Assembly: GCA_003996215.1 (NCBI GenBank)
Contig: QJPP01000031.1
Location: forward strand, 868,001-932,000
Direction: 5' to 3'
Source of the DNA: Jaltomata sinuosa
Taxonomy: Eukaryota; Streptophyta; Magnoliopsida; Solanales; Solanaceae
Length of the DNA stretch: 64,000 bases
The position numbers were made by a program, and so were the translations under genes. The notes below the pieces were generated by a model, which did not search any database, was not told the DNA's origin, and worked only from the letters and a program-made list of their open reading frames with translations. Positions 42,441 through 54,727 of this stretch are shown piece after piece. Every line of letters begins with the position of its first letter. Position 1 is the stretch's first letter.

Positions 42441-45343
42441 ATAGTACTATTTGCATTACAATTCCATCCCTTTTATCATTTAATTGCTTATATGCCTACC
42501 TGCTACTTGTTTAGTTGTGTGAGTACTTGAGTTATAGTATTTACGCATGTATTTTCTTGGTAGATTATTCCTGAGTAGTGGATAGGGTGAGTTATCCTTG
42601 TGAGGTGTTTACCCAGAGTTATGGCTCATGGGTAGTTCTTGTTAGTCTCTTTTCTGGTTGGTTTTGTTTCCAGTTTTGTTGTGGCGCTAGACTAGTGTTG
42701 AGCCTTCCTTGTTGATCGGTCATAGATAGTTATTGCCTAGGCTATTTTCTAGAATTTTCTAGAAGTCCTTGTGTTGGTTTGGTGTTACCGGTGGTCGTGC
42801 CAGAGATTGAGGTTTTTTAAGTCGAGAGATGTTGGTTATGCTAGTGAGCATTGGTTGGTTTTGCTTTTCTCGGGTGATTAGAGTTTACCCTCTTTGTTTG
42901 GATGATTTAGAAGGTTGGCAGGTATGTGGGTTGTTCCCATAGTCTCCTTCAGTTTCTTGTCTGGTTGGGTTCAACAGTCCCAATTGGGATGAGTTTTGAT
43001 CGTGGTACTCTGGTTGAGATTTTTATTATGGCATTGTAGTCGAGTTTTGGCCTTGACTTTTTGGCTAAGTGTTGACTGTAGCATTTTGGGTAAGTTGGGC
43101 ATATGGCCTATTCTTCCCCTGCCTTATTGAGTTCAGAAAATATAGATGTGGGAGCTAAGGGAATAGCTCCAGGTTTATCTAAAAGGGGGTTTGTCGATTG
43201 GTTGTATCTTTTAAAGAGATTGTGAAGTTCAGTGAATGCTAAGAAAAGGTTCGGTTTAGTTGAAAAAGGAGGGATATGACTCTTTGTTCTCTTCACATAT
43301 GTTTTAGTAGCTGACTGAAGTGACGACTGAGAGGTTGCTTGGGTTTGTGTGTTGATGACGTGATTCGACCGACTACATATTACAGTGGCTTTTCCTTCAA
43401 TTGGTTCAAGGTCAGTTTTCCTTTTAGTATGGGATCGAGGTAGTGGCCATTTCTAGTCCTACCTTTGGGGACTTTTTGCATCGATTATGGTTACCTTGTA
43501 ATACTCTTTAGGAGACCCAAGTTTCAACAGTATCTGCAGATTTAGCAACTTGTATATTCAAAGCCTGGTTGGCTCCGGTTCCTAAGTTTTCATCGGCAGC
43601 GTATGGGTCTACTCATGGGTTCGACAAAGTCATTGGTTGGTAAATTTGAATTAGGTTTCAGGATTGTGGGCTAGCAGACTACTTTGGGTGGTTCATGGAT
43701 AGTTCTCTTTGGTTGCAGCATCCTTATGCCAGAAGGCAGTGGGTGCGGGTAACTCGGCTTTTTTACTTTAGTTTCGGAGTGGTTGTTGGCCTTGGGCATC
43801 TAGTCCTTGGCGAACCTTTGAGTTAGGCTAGACATTCCAGATTTCAGTGGTGTTCTAGATAGTACAAGGTTCCTTCTACCAGGGTTGGACAGACCCATCA
43901 GCGTAAGTTCGAGATTCAGCAGTGGTGTATGCTATTTGTGATCAAGTTGTGTGGGTTGGACCAAGCGAGGCTATTTTGAGTTCTAATGATACTTAGAGAC
44001 TGGTGGTCACCATTGGTTACCAAGAGTTGAAAGCTCGATTAGTTGATTCTTCAGGGGTTGTCTTTTATGTGGGGTTCCACTGTTGGTTAGACTCGGCCAG
44101 TATGGGCTAGATGTTTGGCATGTTGTATGTTTCCGAGTTGGTGGTTTTGTGTGTTGATGTAGTAGAGCGGTTGATTCGAGCCAAAGGGATGAGTAGAAGG
44201 TATATGCAAAAATTCCTATGGCTAGATGGCAACCTTGAACCCCAGACACCTTTTTCCTTTGCCTTCGAGCTCTTTTGACTTGATATTAGTGGCATGGTGG
44301 ACTTCTTCCTGAGGTGAGATTAGTAAGACGATTTCAAATCCGAATGGTGTTTGAGTTTTCGAAGTAGCAGCAGTACTTCATAGAGTTTGGAGCTTAGTTG
44401 ATAATTACGGACTTCGTGGTAGGCATACCATACTCCTTGCAGTGTCTTGGTTTTGGTTTGGGTCTATTGGGAAGGTTGCCCTGGTTCATTCACTTCCAGT
44501 TGATTCAGACTTGGCACGGTTCAGCGAGGTTGGGTTCGTTCTACAGTTTAGGAGTTTCTCCGTCAACACAGGGTGTCCATACATGCCTTTCATAACCATG
44601 GTGTGCAAACTTTAGTCGGGTTCAGATAGGTTGTTCAGTTGGGTCCAGTTAGTGAGTTTGATGTTAGAAAAAGTGTTCGTTCATTGGTTGATGGTCAGTA
44701 GGGACATGTGACTCCAGTTTTCGATGATATGCTACGGGTTGTTATCTTGGATGGCAAAGGCTAATAAACTATAGCTTGACTTGGAAAGAGTTTGAGCAAA
44801 AAGGGTGACTTCGCTCGTGGTAGAGTATAAGCGGGGACTATGGATCAACAGTGTGTCAGTTGATGCTTCGAGGGTGCTTTGAGTTTTCGACTTATGTGAA
44901 ACTTCCTATTTGTGGTGCAAAAAGATTCAGTTCAGAATAAAAGGGTTTTGCAGATCTGCGGGTTCATGAGTTAGAGTTTTGGGATGATGGCTTCTCTCGT
45001 AAACTTGGTTGTGGTTTCGAGGATTCGAGTTCCGTGTGTTGATCACCTTGGTTCTCTAGCTTGGATATTGTGTCAGTGCTTTTCGATTGATTTACTTGAG
45101 GTTCAGTTTAGGTTGGCAGATTCTTGGGAGTTTTGGAGTTAAAGGTTGGATTCTAGCTTGGCAAGTAAAAAATTAAGGCTTGGTTGTTTTCTTTGGTTCT
45201 GTTTTGTTGGGTGCTATCCGGTCGAAGAGGCTACCTGGGTTTTCCGAGAGAGTAGTGCGGGCTTCATATCCGCTATTCTTAGATCTCTAGTTATTCCTTC
45301 TTTCCTGACTTTCGGGGATGAAAGACATTTTAGTAGTGGAGGA
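42441..45343 (+). pseudogene. TEK3 pol remnant
   Basis: RT could not be recognised. Alignable fragments: the RNase H-integrase junction at 43705-43900 (same word order as 27800-27990 of TEK1), the integrase block TDGQ..VFDDML at 44690-44745, and the end of the chromodomain (EEATWVF, about 45220) before the usual terminal CCTTCTTTCCTGACTTTCGG. Everything else is beyond recognition by eye. The decay is much deeper than in the older-placed TEK1. Confidence 0.6.
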
Positions 45344-45498
45344 TGTAATGACCCTTTCGATCATTTACGCATTTTAACCTTGTTTATACTATTAGAGCTT
45401 GCCTGTAGCGGACCCAAGTTATTTATGGCTTGTTGGGACTGGTAGTTTGGTGCCCGGGCCATTTGTTTGGTCTTTATGGCCGTTTCCCCATTTTAGAG
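45344..45498 (+). mobile_element. TEK3 3' LTR, first 155 bp
   Basis: Begins TGTAATGACCCTTTCGATC, as 31820. Stops at TTTTAGAG where TEK4 starts; the left flank TAGAG would be the duplicated target, but no right copy is present. Confidence 0.85.
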
Positions 45499-48347
45499 TG
45501 TAATGCCCCCAAACTTAAGATACGCGTGCAACTCATAAACGCGTAGGAATTGTTATGAACCAAGAGGATAAGGTTGTGAATGGGTAATTATGCAAAGGGA
45601 CACTTATATTAATCCATTTGAAGTGCTATACTAAGGTTATAGACCAAAGGGAGACTTGAAACAAAATTTCAAATTAAAGGATTCACTACGGTGGACTAGT
45701 TCAAGCAAGCTCGTACAAGGTCTTACTTGAAACGGATATATCTCCCAATATAAAAGGATTTAGAGGTCCTATAAAGTACTAAATTTAAGGTATTTGAGTC
45801 TAGTTTTCAATGCAACTAACCGCTCATCCATACGAGTTTGCAGTAAAAAGATATGCACATTTTACTATAGACACATGCACTGCCCAATCACTGCGGGACA
45901 TGTGGCAGCCTTGGGTAAGTCGGCCAAAAGTTGTGTATTTATATTGAAACTTTGGGATTTATCCCCCATACATATCAGAACATAAGGGACCTGCTTAACA
46001 CTAGTTTTCTTCAGTTCTTCTTCATCTAAACCTCTCCCTAGCCTAAGGTAAGTGAATTCCTTCAAGAATCAAGTGTATTTTTAATCATAGGTCATGGAAA
46101 CATACTTAGTCAAGTGTAAAGGTGTTGTTTTTTAAGATTAAAAAGGTGCAGGTATTGTATTCTTATTGATAAAGGTATGGCTGCTCTTCTACCCTATAAA
46201 TATGACTCTAAGAGTTGTTTTAAGTATAGTTTACGGGTAGGACTCACGGGATGGTGATAGGAAGCCGTGAGTCCATGTTTCGCCTATTGTAACTGATATA
46301 ATTGGTGAGGAGGGAGTATCTAGAGGGCTGTAATGGTTGTATTGTTGACTAAATGAGGTGTGTATATTTGTGTATTGAGGCAGCAAGCTTTCTATGATAA
46401 GGAGGGACGCTAGGTATAGCAAACACGATTTTTATAGCTCTTGCAAGCTTGTCGCTCATCAAGTGTTTGATAAAATGTCTAAATGGATTGAGGATGTTGT
46501 TTATATGTTATTTGGCTTCCTATCACTGTATTAAATATTATAATTCTCTCTCTACTTAACCTATGAGCTTAAAGGGGCATTTGAATGCTACTAGATAAAG
46601 AACTCCCGAGGTGGTGTTTGGAAGATGAGGGGTCAAGTTTATGACCTTGTTTGGGATATGGAATGGGCTGTATATTGTAAGGAAAGGATGGAGGGACTAA
46701 TATTTACTTCATAGGTGGTCATAGTTCAGTTGATAAAGGGAAAAGAGAGAGGTGTGGCGATACACCATTTAGTTATCTTATTTGCTAAGCTAGTCGCTCG
46801 TAAGCTATTATCGTCTTTTCAACCTCGCCATATTTCTTGGTTAGTCGCTTATGCTATTGCATATCTTGTTATGTCATAGATAAGGAGTGTTTGAAGGGAA
46901 CCAATGACATGACATAAAGCAGAGAGAGTCTCGAAGTAAGGTATGTAAAGCTAAAACCTCTTTTCGCCATCAAGGCACGACCTAAAGTCACATGTTCCTC
47001 CTATAAAGGTTGTCATAGATTATATGTTGCTTGAAAGCAAAGCTTATTGCTATTATAGGTCTCTCTCGGGTGGAGTTCTAAACCTATAGAGTTATAGTAC
47101 TCATTTCTAGTCAAAGAAGTCACATGTTTCACACGACCATACATGTCTTCAGTTGAAACTCTTAGAAGTTACCGAGCATATATGTCACGAAACTTAGAGA
47201 AAGTAATTAGCCACATAATAAACTTGAGTATATACATCACATTGATATATGATTATTCAGCTAAAAGAAAGTAATCAATATTTAGATAACGAGTTATATG
47301 ATTCGTAAGTTGCTTACTATGGGCCTTTACAAGAAAGATGAGATTATAACCTACTCTGCAGCGTGGGGTGGGTATATTTAGGGCCACTACGTGCGGCATT
47401 ATTCTATGCACAAAATTTAGACAGAGTCAGCTGAAACTTCCCACCGTGGATTCCCCTGAATACACAGGCCTGTGGGCAGACCCTACAGGAGCCTGGGAGG
47501 GTGTACCTTGACAGACCACGTTACCCAGACTATGAGATTTCACACATGGTTGTGATAGTTGGCTACATATGCCAAACATGTGTCACAAATCACCGATAGT
47601 AGGCCATCTTGTGACTTCCTGACAATTAGTATTACATAAAGAATAGATAAGCTATATAAAAAGGTAAAGATGTCACCTAGGAAAATTCTAGGAATTTTAA
47701 TTATATGTAATTAAGTAATTTATAGGACGTTATATAAGGACCCCTGATATTGGTCATTGTAATCAGTTTTAGTTTCAGTTTCAGATTACATTCTCGGTAT
47801 GTGTATGCTCAAATTTTCCTATTTTTGATATTCAATTCAGTGAGCATTCTTACATGTCTACTTGTTATTCAGTCTGCTTTACATACCAGTACAGGTTTTA
47901 TATGTACTGATGTCCGTTTATTTTTAGGCGCTGTATTTTTATGAAGGCAGGCTTCGGTACTCAGGCTAGCAGACATCCACAGTAGACCAGTGCCTTCTAG
48001 TTGATCAGTTGGTAAGCTCCACCTCTCTCTGGAGCTATCAGATGCCTAGGTCACATGTTTTGGATTCATGTACATATCATTTGTTAGGTATGTAGGGGCC
48101 CTATCCTGACTAGTTATCAGATTTTCAGTCGCAGACTCTTTAGAGGCTTCTTAGACATAGTTTTGCTTTAGTTGTACAACTAGTCCAATAGGCCCTTCAG
48201 TTATCTATGTTTCAGTATATGTAATCATATGTTGATGTCCATGCTGTTGCTTGTCAGTTTACAACTTTATCATGAGTTTATCGTATATGTTTAGTAGGTT
48301 CTTGTATAACTCTTTTATGTCCGCCCTTCCTAGCTAGGGGTGTGACA
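45499..48347 (+). mobile_element. TEK4 5' LTR
   Basis: 2849 bp, TGTAATGCCCCCAAAC to GTGTGACA. Two ACGCGT boxes near the start (45522-45527 and 45539-45544), TATA candidates at 47653-47662 (TATATAAAAA) and 47731-47739 (TATATAAGG). Unlike the other LTRs here, no repeated GC-rich word was seen upstream of either candidate. Confidence 0.85.
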
Positions 48348-48351
48348 AACT

Positions 48352-48363
48352 TGGTATAAGAGC
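48352..48363 (+). promoter_or_regulatory. Primer-binding site of TEK4
   Basis: TGGTATAAGAGC, one base from TGGTATCAGAGC. Confidence 0.8.
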
Positions 48364-48565
48364 ACAAGGTTCAAGTGTCCCAGAGAATCTAAGAAGTTGT
48401 GTCTAGTAGGACCTTCCTTATGAATATTTGCGCGCCACATTTATAATTAAGGGACTACGCGGGCATTTTGGAATCTGACCTTCTATTAAAGTCTAGATCG
48501 TGCAGTAAAGCTAAGTCATAGAAAGTTACTTCTGACTCACACTCTGCTTATTTGTGATACATATC

Positions 48566-49800
48566 ATGTCTACCAAAGATACGGATAATGTAGGCCATAG
48601 GGCCACTACCAGCACTACTCAGGAGGCAACCACTATAGAGCATTCTCCAGTATTAGCGGATCAGACCAGGGATCAAGAGGTCTTGCAAAGACCTACGCTT
48701 CCAAGTCTGCACATGCCTGGAATAGAAGGGCATACAGGAGTTCTTATACCTCCAGTAGCATCAGCAACAATTTCTATACTGCCTGTACCACCACCAGGTG
48801 CCTCAGAGCAAGATCTTAGAGGAGCAATACAGTTGCTCACCCAATTAGTAGCTGCTCAGGTCCAAGGACAGAATGTGGTTGCATGTAACACTATTCAGGG
48901 AGAGACTGCCAGATCCAGAGTTCGTGATTTACTTAGGATGAATCCCCCTGTGTTTACAGGATCTAGTGTAAAATAGGACCCTCAGCAGTTTATAAATGAG
49001 ATCAATAGAATCTTCAGAGTTAAGCATATATCTAAAACTGAGGCTGTTGAACTGGCCTCCTATTAGCTAAAAGATGTTTCCATTGCCTGGCATGAGATGT
49101 GAGTTGATTCTAGGGGCCCACATGCCCCCAGCATTTTGGGAAGAATACTTGAGGGCCTTTATGGATCATTTTTTACCTTTAGAGCTCAGGGAAGCGAGGG
49201 TGGATGAGTTTATATCCTTACGATAGAATAACCTCAGTGTTAAGAAGTACAACATGCGGCTTACTCAGTTGGCCAGATTTGCTCCAGAGATAGTCAGCAC
49301 CCAGAGGGTGAGGATGCATTACTTTGTTGGTGGCCTCGGAGATCATTTGATTGACTCTTGTGCAGTTGATACACTTAATAATGATATGGATATTGCTAGA
49401 CTGATGGCATATGCGCAAAACACAGAGGATCGCATACATGACTGCAGGGTAGAGAGATCAGAAAGGGAGCAGAGTAAGAGGGCCAGGGTAGCTGGCAGAT
49501 ATCAGGGAAGTGACAGGGCTTTCTCCAGTAGAGGGCCACCTAGGCAGGCTCAATCGGCATCCAACTTCACAGCTAGTGCTCCAGATCATTCATTAAGGTC
49601 CAGACAGGATCATAGTTAGACTTCTAGGGCACCAGGCCCTCACTATTACAGAGGTACTGGTCAGGGATTACCACCTCGGCCTACTTGCAAACAATGTGGC
49701 CATTCTCATTTTGGAGAGTGCTTATATGGCTCTACCGCTTGTTATGGGTGTAGATTCGAGGGTCACAAGATGCGTGATTATCCTAGACTTAGAGCTGAGG
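48566..49800 (+). pseudogene. TEK4 gag pseudogene
   Basis: The start at 48566 (MSTKDTDNVGHRATTS) is taken rather than 48554 because the first residues upstream are not gag-like. Thr/Pro-rich head, DLRGAIQLLTQLVAAQVQGQ, MNPPVFTGSS, then after a TAG at 48974 DPQQFINEINRIFRV, FLPLELREARVDEF, YNMRLTQLARFAPEIVSTQR, FVGGLGDHLID, an Arg/Glu-rich linker and two zinc knuckles at 49686-49785 (CKQCGHSHFGEC, and CYGCRFEGHKMRDY with its last Cys changed). Stops at 49064, 49226 and 49618 lie at likely Gln positions; one frameshift lies near 49085-49250. Confidence 0.85.
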
Positions 49801-50490
49801 GAAAGGGTGATAGATCATCATCCACAGGCTCCACAGGAGCATCCTCTTCCTTAGCACCACCTTTATCTCGTGATCCTCAGGCACAGACAGGCAGAGGTAC
49901 ATGTAGTGGTAGAGGCAGAGGTTTAGGTTTGGGAGCTGGCCCAAATCGAATGTATGCATTAGCAAGCCGACAGGATTCAGAGATTTCCTTAGATGTGGTT
50001 ACGGGTACCTTATCCATCTTCTCTTATGATGTTTATGCATTGATAGATCTAGGGGCGACCCTATCATATGTTACTCCATTTGTTGCCAAGAAGTTTGGAG
50101 TAGAGCCAAAGTTATTATGTGAGCCATTTGAAGTATCAACTCTAGTAGGAGAGTCTATTATAGCTAAAAGGATCTACTATGGGTGCCTAGTAACAGTATG
50201 TGGCCATGATACATTGGCTAACTTGATAGAGCTGGACATGGTTGATTTTGATGTCATTATGGGCATGGATTGGATGTCCTCTTGTTATGCTACAGTTGAT
50301 TGTCGAGCTAAGATTGCTCAATTCCATTTCCCAGGGGTACCAGTCTTGGAGTGGAAAGGGAATGTTGTGATGCCAAGAGAAAGGTTTATTTCCTATCTTA
50401 AGGCACAAAAGCTTATCGCAAAAGGGTGTTTATATCACCTAGTCCATGTCAGAGACCTTGAAGAAGAGGAACGTGTGTCAACTCTTCAGT
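49801..50490 (+). pseudogene. TEK4 protease
   Basis: The frame is open from 49770 to 50612, 281 codons. Ser/Gly-rich linker, then LDVVTGTLSIFSYDVYALID with the catalytic Asp at 50046 (D-L-G where the family usually has D-S/T-G), VTPFVAKKFGVEP, IELDMVDFDVIMGMDWMSSC and VMPRERFISYLKAQKLI. Confidence 0.85.
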
Positions 50491-51100
50491 CCGTACCCGT
50501 TGTGAAAGAATATCCAGATGTGTTTCCTGATGAACTTCCTGGATTACATCCAGTTAGAGATATTGACTTTGGTATCGACTCCCGATACCTAACCTATATC
50601 CATTCTTCCTTATAGAATGGCACCAGCAGAGTTGAAAGAGCTAAAGGAGAAGTTGAAAGATCTACTTTACAAAGGTTTTATTTGACCCAGCATATCGCCA
50701 TGGGGCTCTCCGTACTATTTGTACGTAAGAAGGATGGCACAATGCGAATGTGTATAGATTACAGGCAGTTGAATAAATATGTGATTGTATTTATATATGA
50801 TATCTTGATATATTCATGTGATGAGGCAAAGCATGCAGACCATCCCAGATCAGTTCTACAGACTCTTAGAGAACACAACTTTATGACAATTTTTCTAAAT
50901 ATGAATTCTGGATGAACTCAGTGGATTTTCTTGTCCATGTGGTCTCTAGTGAAGGTATCAAAGTGGACTTTTAGAAGATAGAGGCTGTGAAGAGATGGCC
51001 ACGACCTACCACTCTGATAGAAGTACGTAGTTTCTTAGGGCTCACCGGTTATTATAGGAGGTTTATGGAGGGATTTTCCTCTATTTCTGCCCCATTGCCT
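50491..51100 (+). pseudogene. TEK4 reverse transcriptase with internal deletion
   Basis: VPVVKEYPDVFPDELPGLHP opens RT. A frameshift lies near 50580 and a TGA (CGA in relatives) at about 50683. MRMCIDYRQLNK is followed directly by VIVFIYDILIYS at about 50785: against TEK1 about 85-90 codons with the fingers and the first catalytic Asp are missing. The box itself is FIYD instead of YxDD. The connection IEAVKRWPRPTTLIEVRSFL, GYYRRFMEGFSSIS follows. Confidence 0.85.
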
Positions 51101-51645
51101 AAATTAACACAGAAAGCAGCCAAATTTCAGTGGTCATATGCTTGTGAAAGAAGCTTTCAAGAGCTGAAAGATAGATTGACTACAGCTCCTGTATTGGCCT
51201 TACCAGAGGGCACAGAAGGGTATGCCATTTATTGTGATGCTTCGAGTGTCGGCCTAGGATGCGTCTTGATGCAACATGGGAAGGTTATAGCATACGCTTC
51301 TCGACAATTGAAAAAGCATGAACAGAACTACCCCACACATGATTTATAGTTTGCAATAGTTGTATTCGCACTTAAGATTTGGCGCCACTATTTGTATGGG
51401 GTACATGTTGACATATTTATAGACCATAAGAGTCTCCAATATATCTTAAAGCAATTGAATTTGAGGCAGAGAAGGTGGCTAGAGTTGCTGAAAGACTATA
51501 ATGTCAATATTATCTACCACCTCGGTAAAGCTAACATTATAGTGGATTCTCTCAATCGCGTGTCTATGGGCAGCCTAGCATATTTGTCACCCGCTCAACA
51601 TGAAGTAGCACGAGATGTTCATAGATTAGCCAGGCGAGGAGTTTG
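51101..51645 (+). pseudogene. TEK4 RNase H
   Basis: FQWSYACERSFQELKDRLTT, YAIYCDASSVGLGCVLMQHG (catalytic Asp), YASRQLKKHEQNYPTHDL with a TAG at 51348 in place of the usual Glu, IWRHYLYGVHVDIFIDHKSL (second Asp kept), LLKDYNVNIIYHLGKANIIV. Ends at a TGA at 51644 where relatives have Arg. Confidence 0.85.
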
Positions 51646-51649
51646 ACTT

Positions 51650-53146
51650 CTAGATTCTAAAGATGGAGGTGTGGTTGTGCAGAACACTACAGAGTCATCA
51701 TTAGTGGCATTAGTGAAAAGAAAACAATATGATGATCCCTTATTGCTCCAGTATAGAGAAGGGATTCTACAACATAAAATTTCTGCATTTGATATGGCGG
51801 GGGATGGTTCTTTAAGGTGCCAAGGAAGACTGTGTGTCCCTAATGTAGATGGTCTAAGATAGCAGATAATGGCTGAAGCATATTATTCCCGGTATTCCAT
51901 TCATCCGGGCTCTACAAAGATGTACCATGACCTTAAAGAGGTCTACTGGTGGAACGACATGAAAAGAGATATAGCAGAGTTTGTAGCACAATGCCCTAAC
52001 TGCTAGCAAGTGAAAGAAGAACATGAAAGGCCCTGTGGCCTAGCTCAGACTATGAACATTCTAGTGTCGAAATGGGAGGCCATTAACATGGACTTTGTTA
52101 CAGTTTTTCCTTCCTCATTTAATAAGCATGACTCTATTTGGGTGATTATTGATCGATTAACAAAATCATCCCACTTCTTACCAATTAAGTCTACTAGTAC
52201 CACAGAAGATTATGCCAAGCTATATATAAAAGAGATTGTTCGCTTGCATGGAATTCCAATGTCCATCATTTCAGATAGGGGTGCCTAGTTTACCTTACAT
52301 TTTTGGAGGTCATTCCAAAAGAGTTTGGGCATACAAGTAAACCTTAGCACTGCATTACACCCACAGACGGATGGCCAAGCTGAGCATACTATTCAGACAC
52401 TTGAAGATATGCTGAGAGCATGCGTTCTGGACTTTAAAGGCAATTGGGATGAACATATGCCCTTGATAAAATTTGCCTATAATAAAAGCTATCACTCCAG
52501 TATTGGCATGGCTCCATTTGAAGCTCTTTACGGGAGATGATGTAGATCACCTATTGGTTGGTTTGATGTAGGTGAGACTCATATATTTGGACCAGATATT
52601 GTCCATCAAGCAGTTGAAAAGGTAAAGCTAATATAGGAGTGGCTGAAGACCACTCAAAGCTGATAGAAATCTTACACAGATGTGCGGCGCAAAGATTTAG
52701 AGTTCCAAGTTGATGACTGGGTATTCTTGAAGGTATCTCCTATGAAGGGGGTTATGAAATTTGGAAATAAAGGTAGGTTGAGCCCTAGATATATTGGTCC
52801 TTATAGAATCCTAAAGAGAGTTGGCCAAGTAGCCTATGAGGTTGATTTACCTCCTGAGTTAGCAGCAGTGCATCCAGTCTTTCACGTGTCTATGTTACGT
52901 AAATGCTTAGCAGATTCTTCTCAAGTTATCCCTTTAGAGGGTATAGAGCTCTCCGATGATTTATCATATGAAGGAGTCCCGGTGGCCATACTATACAGAA
53001 AAATCAAAAAATTGAGAACGAAAGAAATAGCTTCAGTTAAAGTTCTATGGAATAGTCAGAATGTAGAACAAGTCATGTGGGAAGCAGAGGCCTACATGAG
53101 GGACAAATATCCTTACTTATTCAAGGAACAACCAGAAGGTTCTTAA
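51650..53146 (+). pseudogene. TEK4 integrase with chromodomain, first copy
   Basis: Zinc-binding part complete by eye: RYSIHPGSTKMYHDL and QCPNCxQVK. Core: INMDFVTVFPSSFNKHDSIW (first Asp), MSIISDRGA (second), MAPFEALYGR (Glu, about 52520). GPY/F module FLKVSPMKGVMKFGNKGRLS and GPYRILKRVGQVAYEVDLPP, then chromodomain about 52970-53130 (VAILYRKIKKLRTKEIASVK, VEQVMWEAEAYMRDKYPYLF). Stops at 51860, 52003, 52286, 52539, 52635, 52660 and 52663 lie at Gln or Arg codons. The part from 52285 is duplicated at 53868. Confidence 0.9.
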
Positions 53147-53552
53147 AGTCATTACTCATTTCATTCGAGTATCAATTTTAGTCATATTTGTTAATACTAT
53201 TTTATCAATATGCTAAATGTTCAGGTACTTGATACGTTCCTATAAGTCAAGAGTTTTATATGTTCCTCAGAGTTGAGGTGTAAAGTCAAAGTAGTATGAG
53301 GTAAGATATATCAACTACTATAGTTTTCATTCCTGTAAGGCCAAGCGGAGCCTCGTTGATACCTGTTGAATATTATTCTCTTGTTGTGACGCTCTGTGAA
53401 GAGTATATATGTGCTTTAGTTAGCTGACAGGTTTTGGATAGGCCAGTTTACAAGAGAAACTCTACCAAATCCTTTTTTGAGAATAGTCAGAGTTAGAATA
53501 AATTTAAGTTGTATCCTTCATTCAAGGACGAATGATCCCAAGGGGGGGATAA
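53147..53552 (+). other. TEK4 untranslated tail and plus-strand primer, first copy
   Basis: About 400 bp without a frame, ending in the purine tract CCCAAGGGGGGGATAA just before the LTR start. The second copy is at 54728-55133. Confidence 0.75.
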
Positions 53553-53867
53553 TGTAATGCCCCCAAACTTAAGATACGCATGCAACTCATAAACGCGTAG
53601 GAATCGTTATGAACCAAGAGGATAAGGTTGTGAATAGGTAGTTATGCAAAGGGACACTTATATTAATCCATTTTAAGTTCTAGACTAAGGTTATAGACCA
53701 AAGGGAGACTTGAAATAAAATTTCAAATTGAAGGATTCACTACGGTAGACTAGTTCAAGCAAGTTCATACAAGGTCTTACTTGTAATGTATATATCTCCA
53801 AATATAAACGGATTTAGAGGTCAATTAAAGTACCAAATTAAAGGTATTTGAGTCTATTTTGCAAATA
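53553..53867 (+). mobile_element. Internal LTR fragment of TEK4
   Basis: About 315 bp of LTR start (TGTAATGCCCCC) followed without an LTR end by integrase sequence. The first ACGCGT box is ACGCAT here. Confidence 0.85.
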
Positions 53868-54727
53868 CTAGTTTGGTACATTTTTGGAGGTCATTCCAAA
53901 AGAGTTTGGGCACACAGGTAAACCTTAGCACTGCATTACACCCACAGACGGATGGCCAAGCTGAGCATACTATTCATACACTTGAAGATATGTTGAGAGC
54001 ATGCGTTCTAGACTTTAAAGGAAATTGGGATGAACATTTGCCCTTGATAAAAGTTTCCTATAATAAAAGCTATCACTCCAGTATTGGCATGGCTCCATTT
54101 GAAGCTCTTTACGGGAGACGATGTAGATCACCTATTGGTTGGTTTGATGTAGGTGAGACTCAAATATTTGGACCAGATATTGTCCATCAAGCAGTTGAAA
54201 AGGTAAAGCTAATATAGGAGCGGCTGAAGACCGCTCAAAGCTGACAGAAATCTTACACAGATGTGTGGCGCAGAGATTTAGAGTTCCAAGTTGATGAATG
54301 GGTATTCTTGAAGGTATCTCTTATGAAAGGGGTTATGCAATTTGGAAAGAAAGGTAGGTTGAGCCCTAGATATATTGGTCCTTATAGAATCCTAAAGAGA
54401 GTTGGCCAAGTAGCCTATGAGGTTGATTTACCTCCTGAGTTAGCAGCAGTGCATCAAGTCTTTCACTTGTCTATGTTACGTAAATGCTTAGCAGATCCTT
54501 CTCAAGTTATCCCTTTAGAGGGTATAGAGCTCTCTGATGATTTATCATATGAAGGAATCCCGGTGGCCATACTATATAGAAAAATTAGAAAATTGAGAAC
54601 GAAAGAAATAGCTTCAGTTAAAGTCCTATGGAATGGTCAGAATGTAGAACAAGTCACGTGGGAAGCAGAGGCCTACATGAGGGACAAATATCCTCACTTA
54701 TTCAAGGAACAACCAGAAGGTTCTTAA
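53868..54727 (+). pseudogene. TEK4 integrase end with chromodomain, duplicate copy
   Basis: Starts in CTAGTTT, equivalent to 52285, two bases shorter at the junction. It repeats the integrase end, GPY/F module and chromodomain. The last 154 codons differ from the first copy at 14 positions. Arg is kept in LYGRRCRSP where copy one has TGA, and CAG is kept at 54244 where copy one has TAG. It has no start of its own and is a duplication remnant. Confidence 0.9.

Larger units (their letters stand above)
31820..45498 (+). mobile_element. TEK3: decayed Tekay element, interrupted by ATH3 and cut by TEK4
   Basis: 5' LTR in two pieces (31820-33407 and 39819-41261), primer-binding site 41265-41276, degraded internal region to 45343, and the first 155 bp of the 3' LTR (45344-45498). 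The LTR starts match each other at roughly 88% over 165 bases (by eye). The internal region is 4.1 kb, close to a normal length, but almost no reading frame survives. It entered the TEK1 3' LTR at 31819; the flanking duplication cannot be checked because the right end is missing. Confidence 0.8.

Noticed and set aside
45146..45445. 99-codon plus-strand frame in TEK3
   Set aside because: It overlaps the chromodomain remnant and the LTR start in a partly different frame; only EEATWVF is meaningful.
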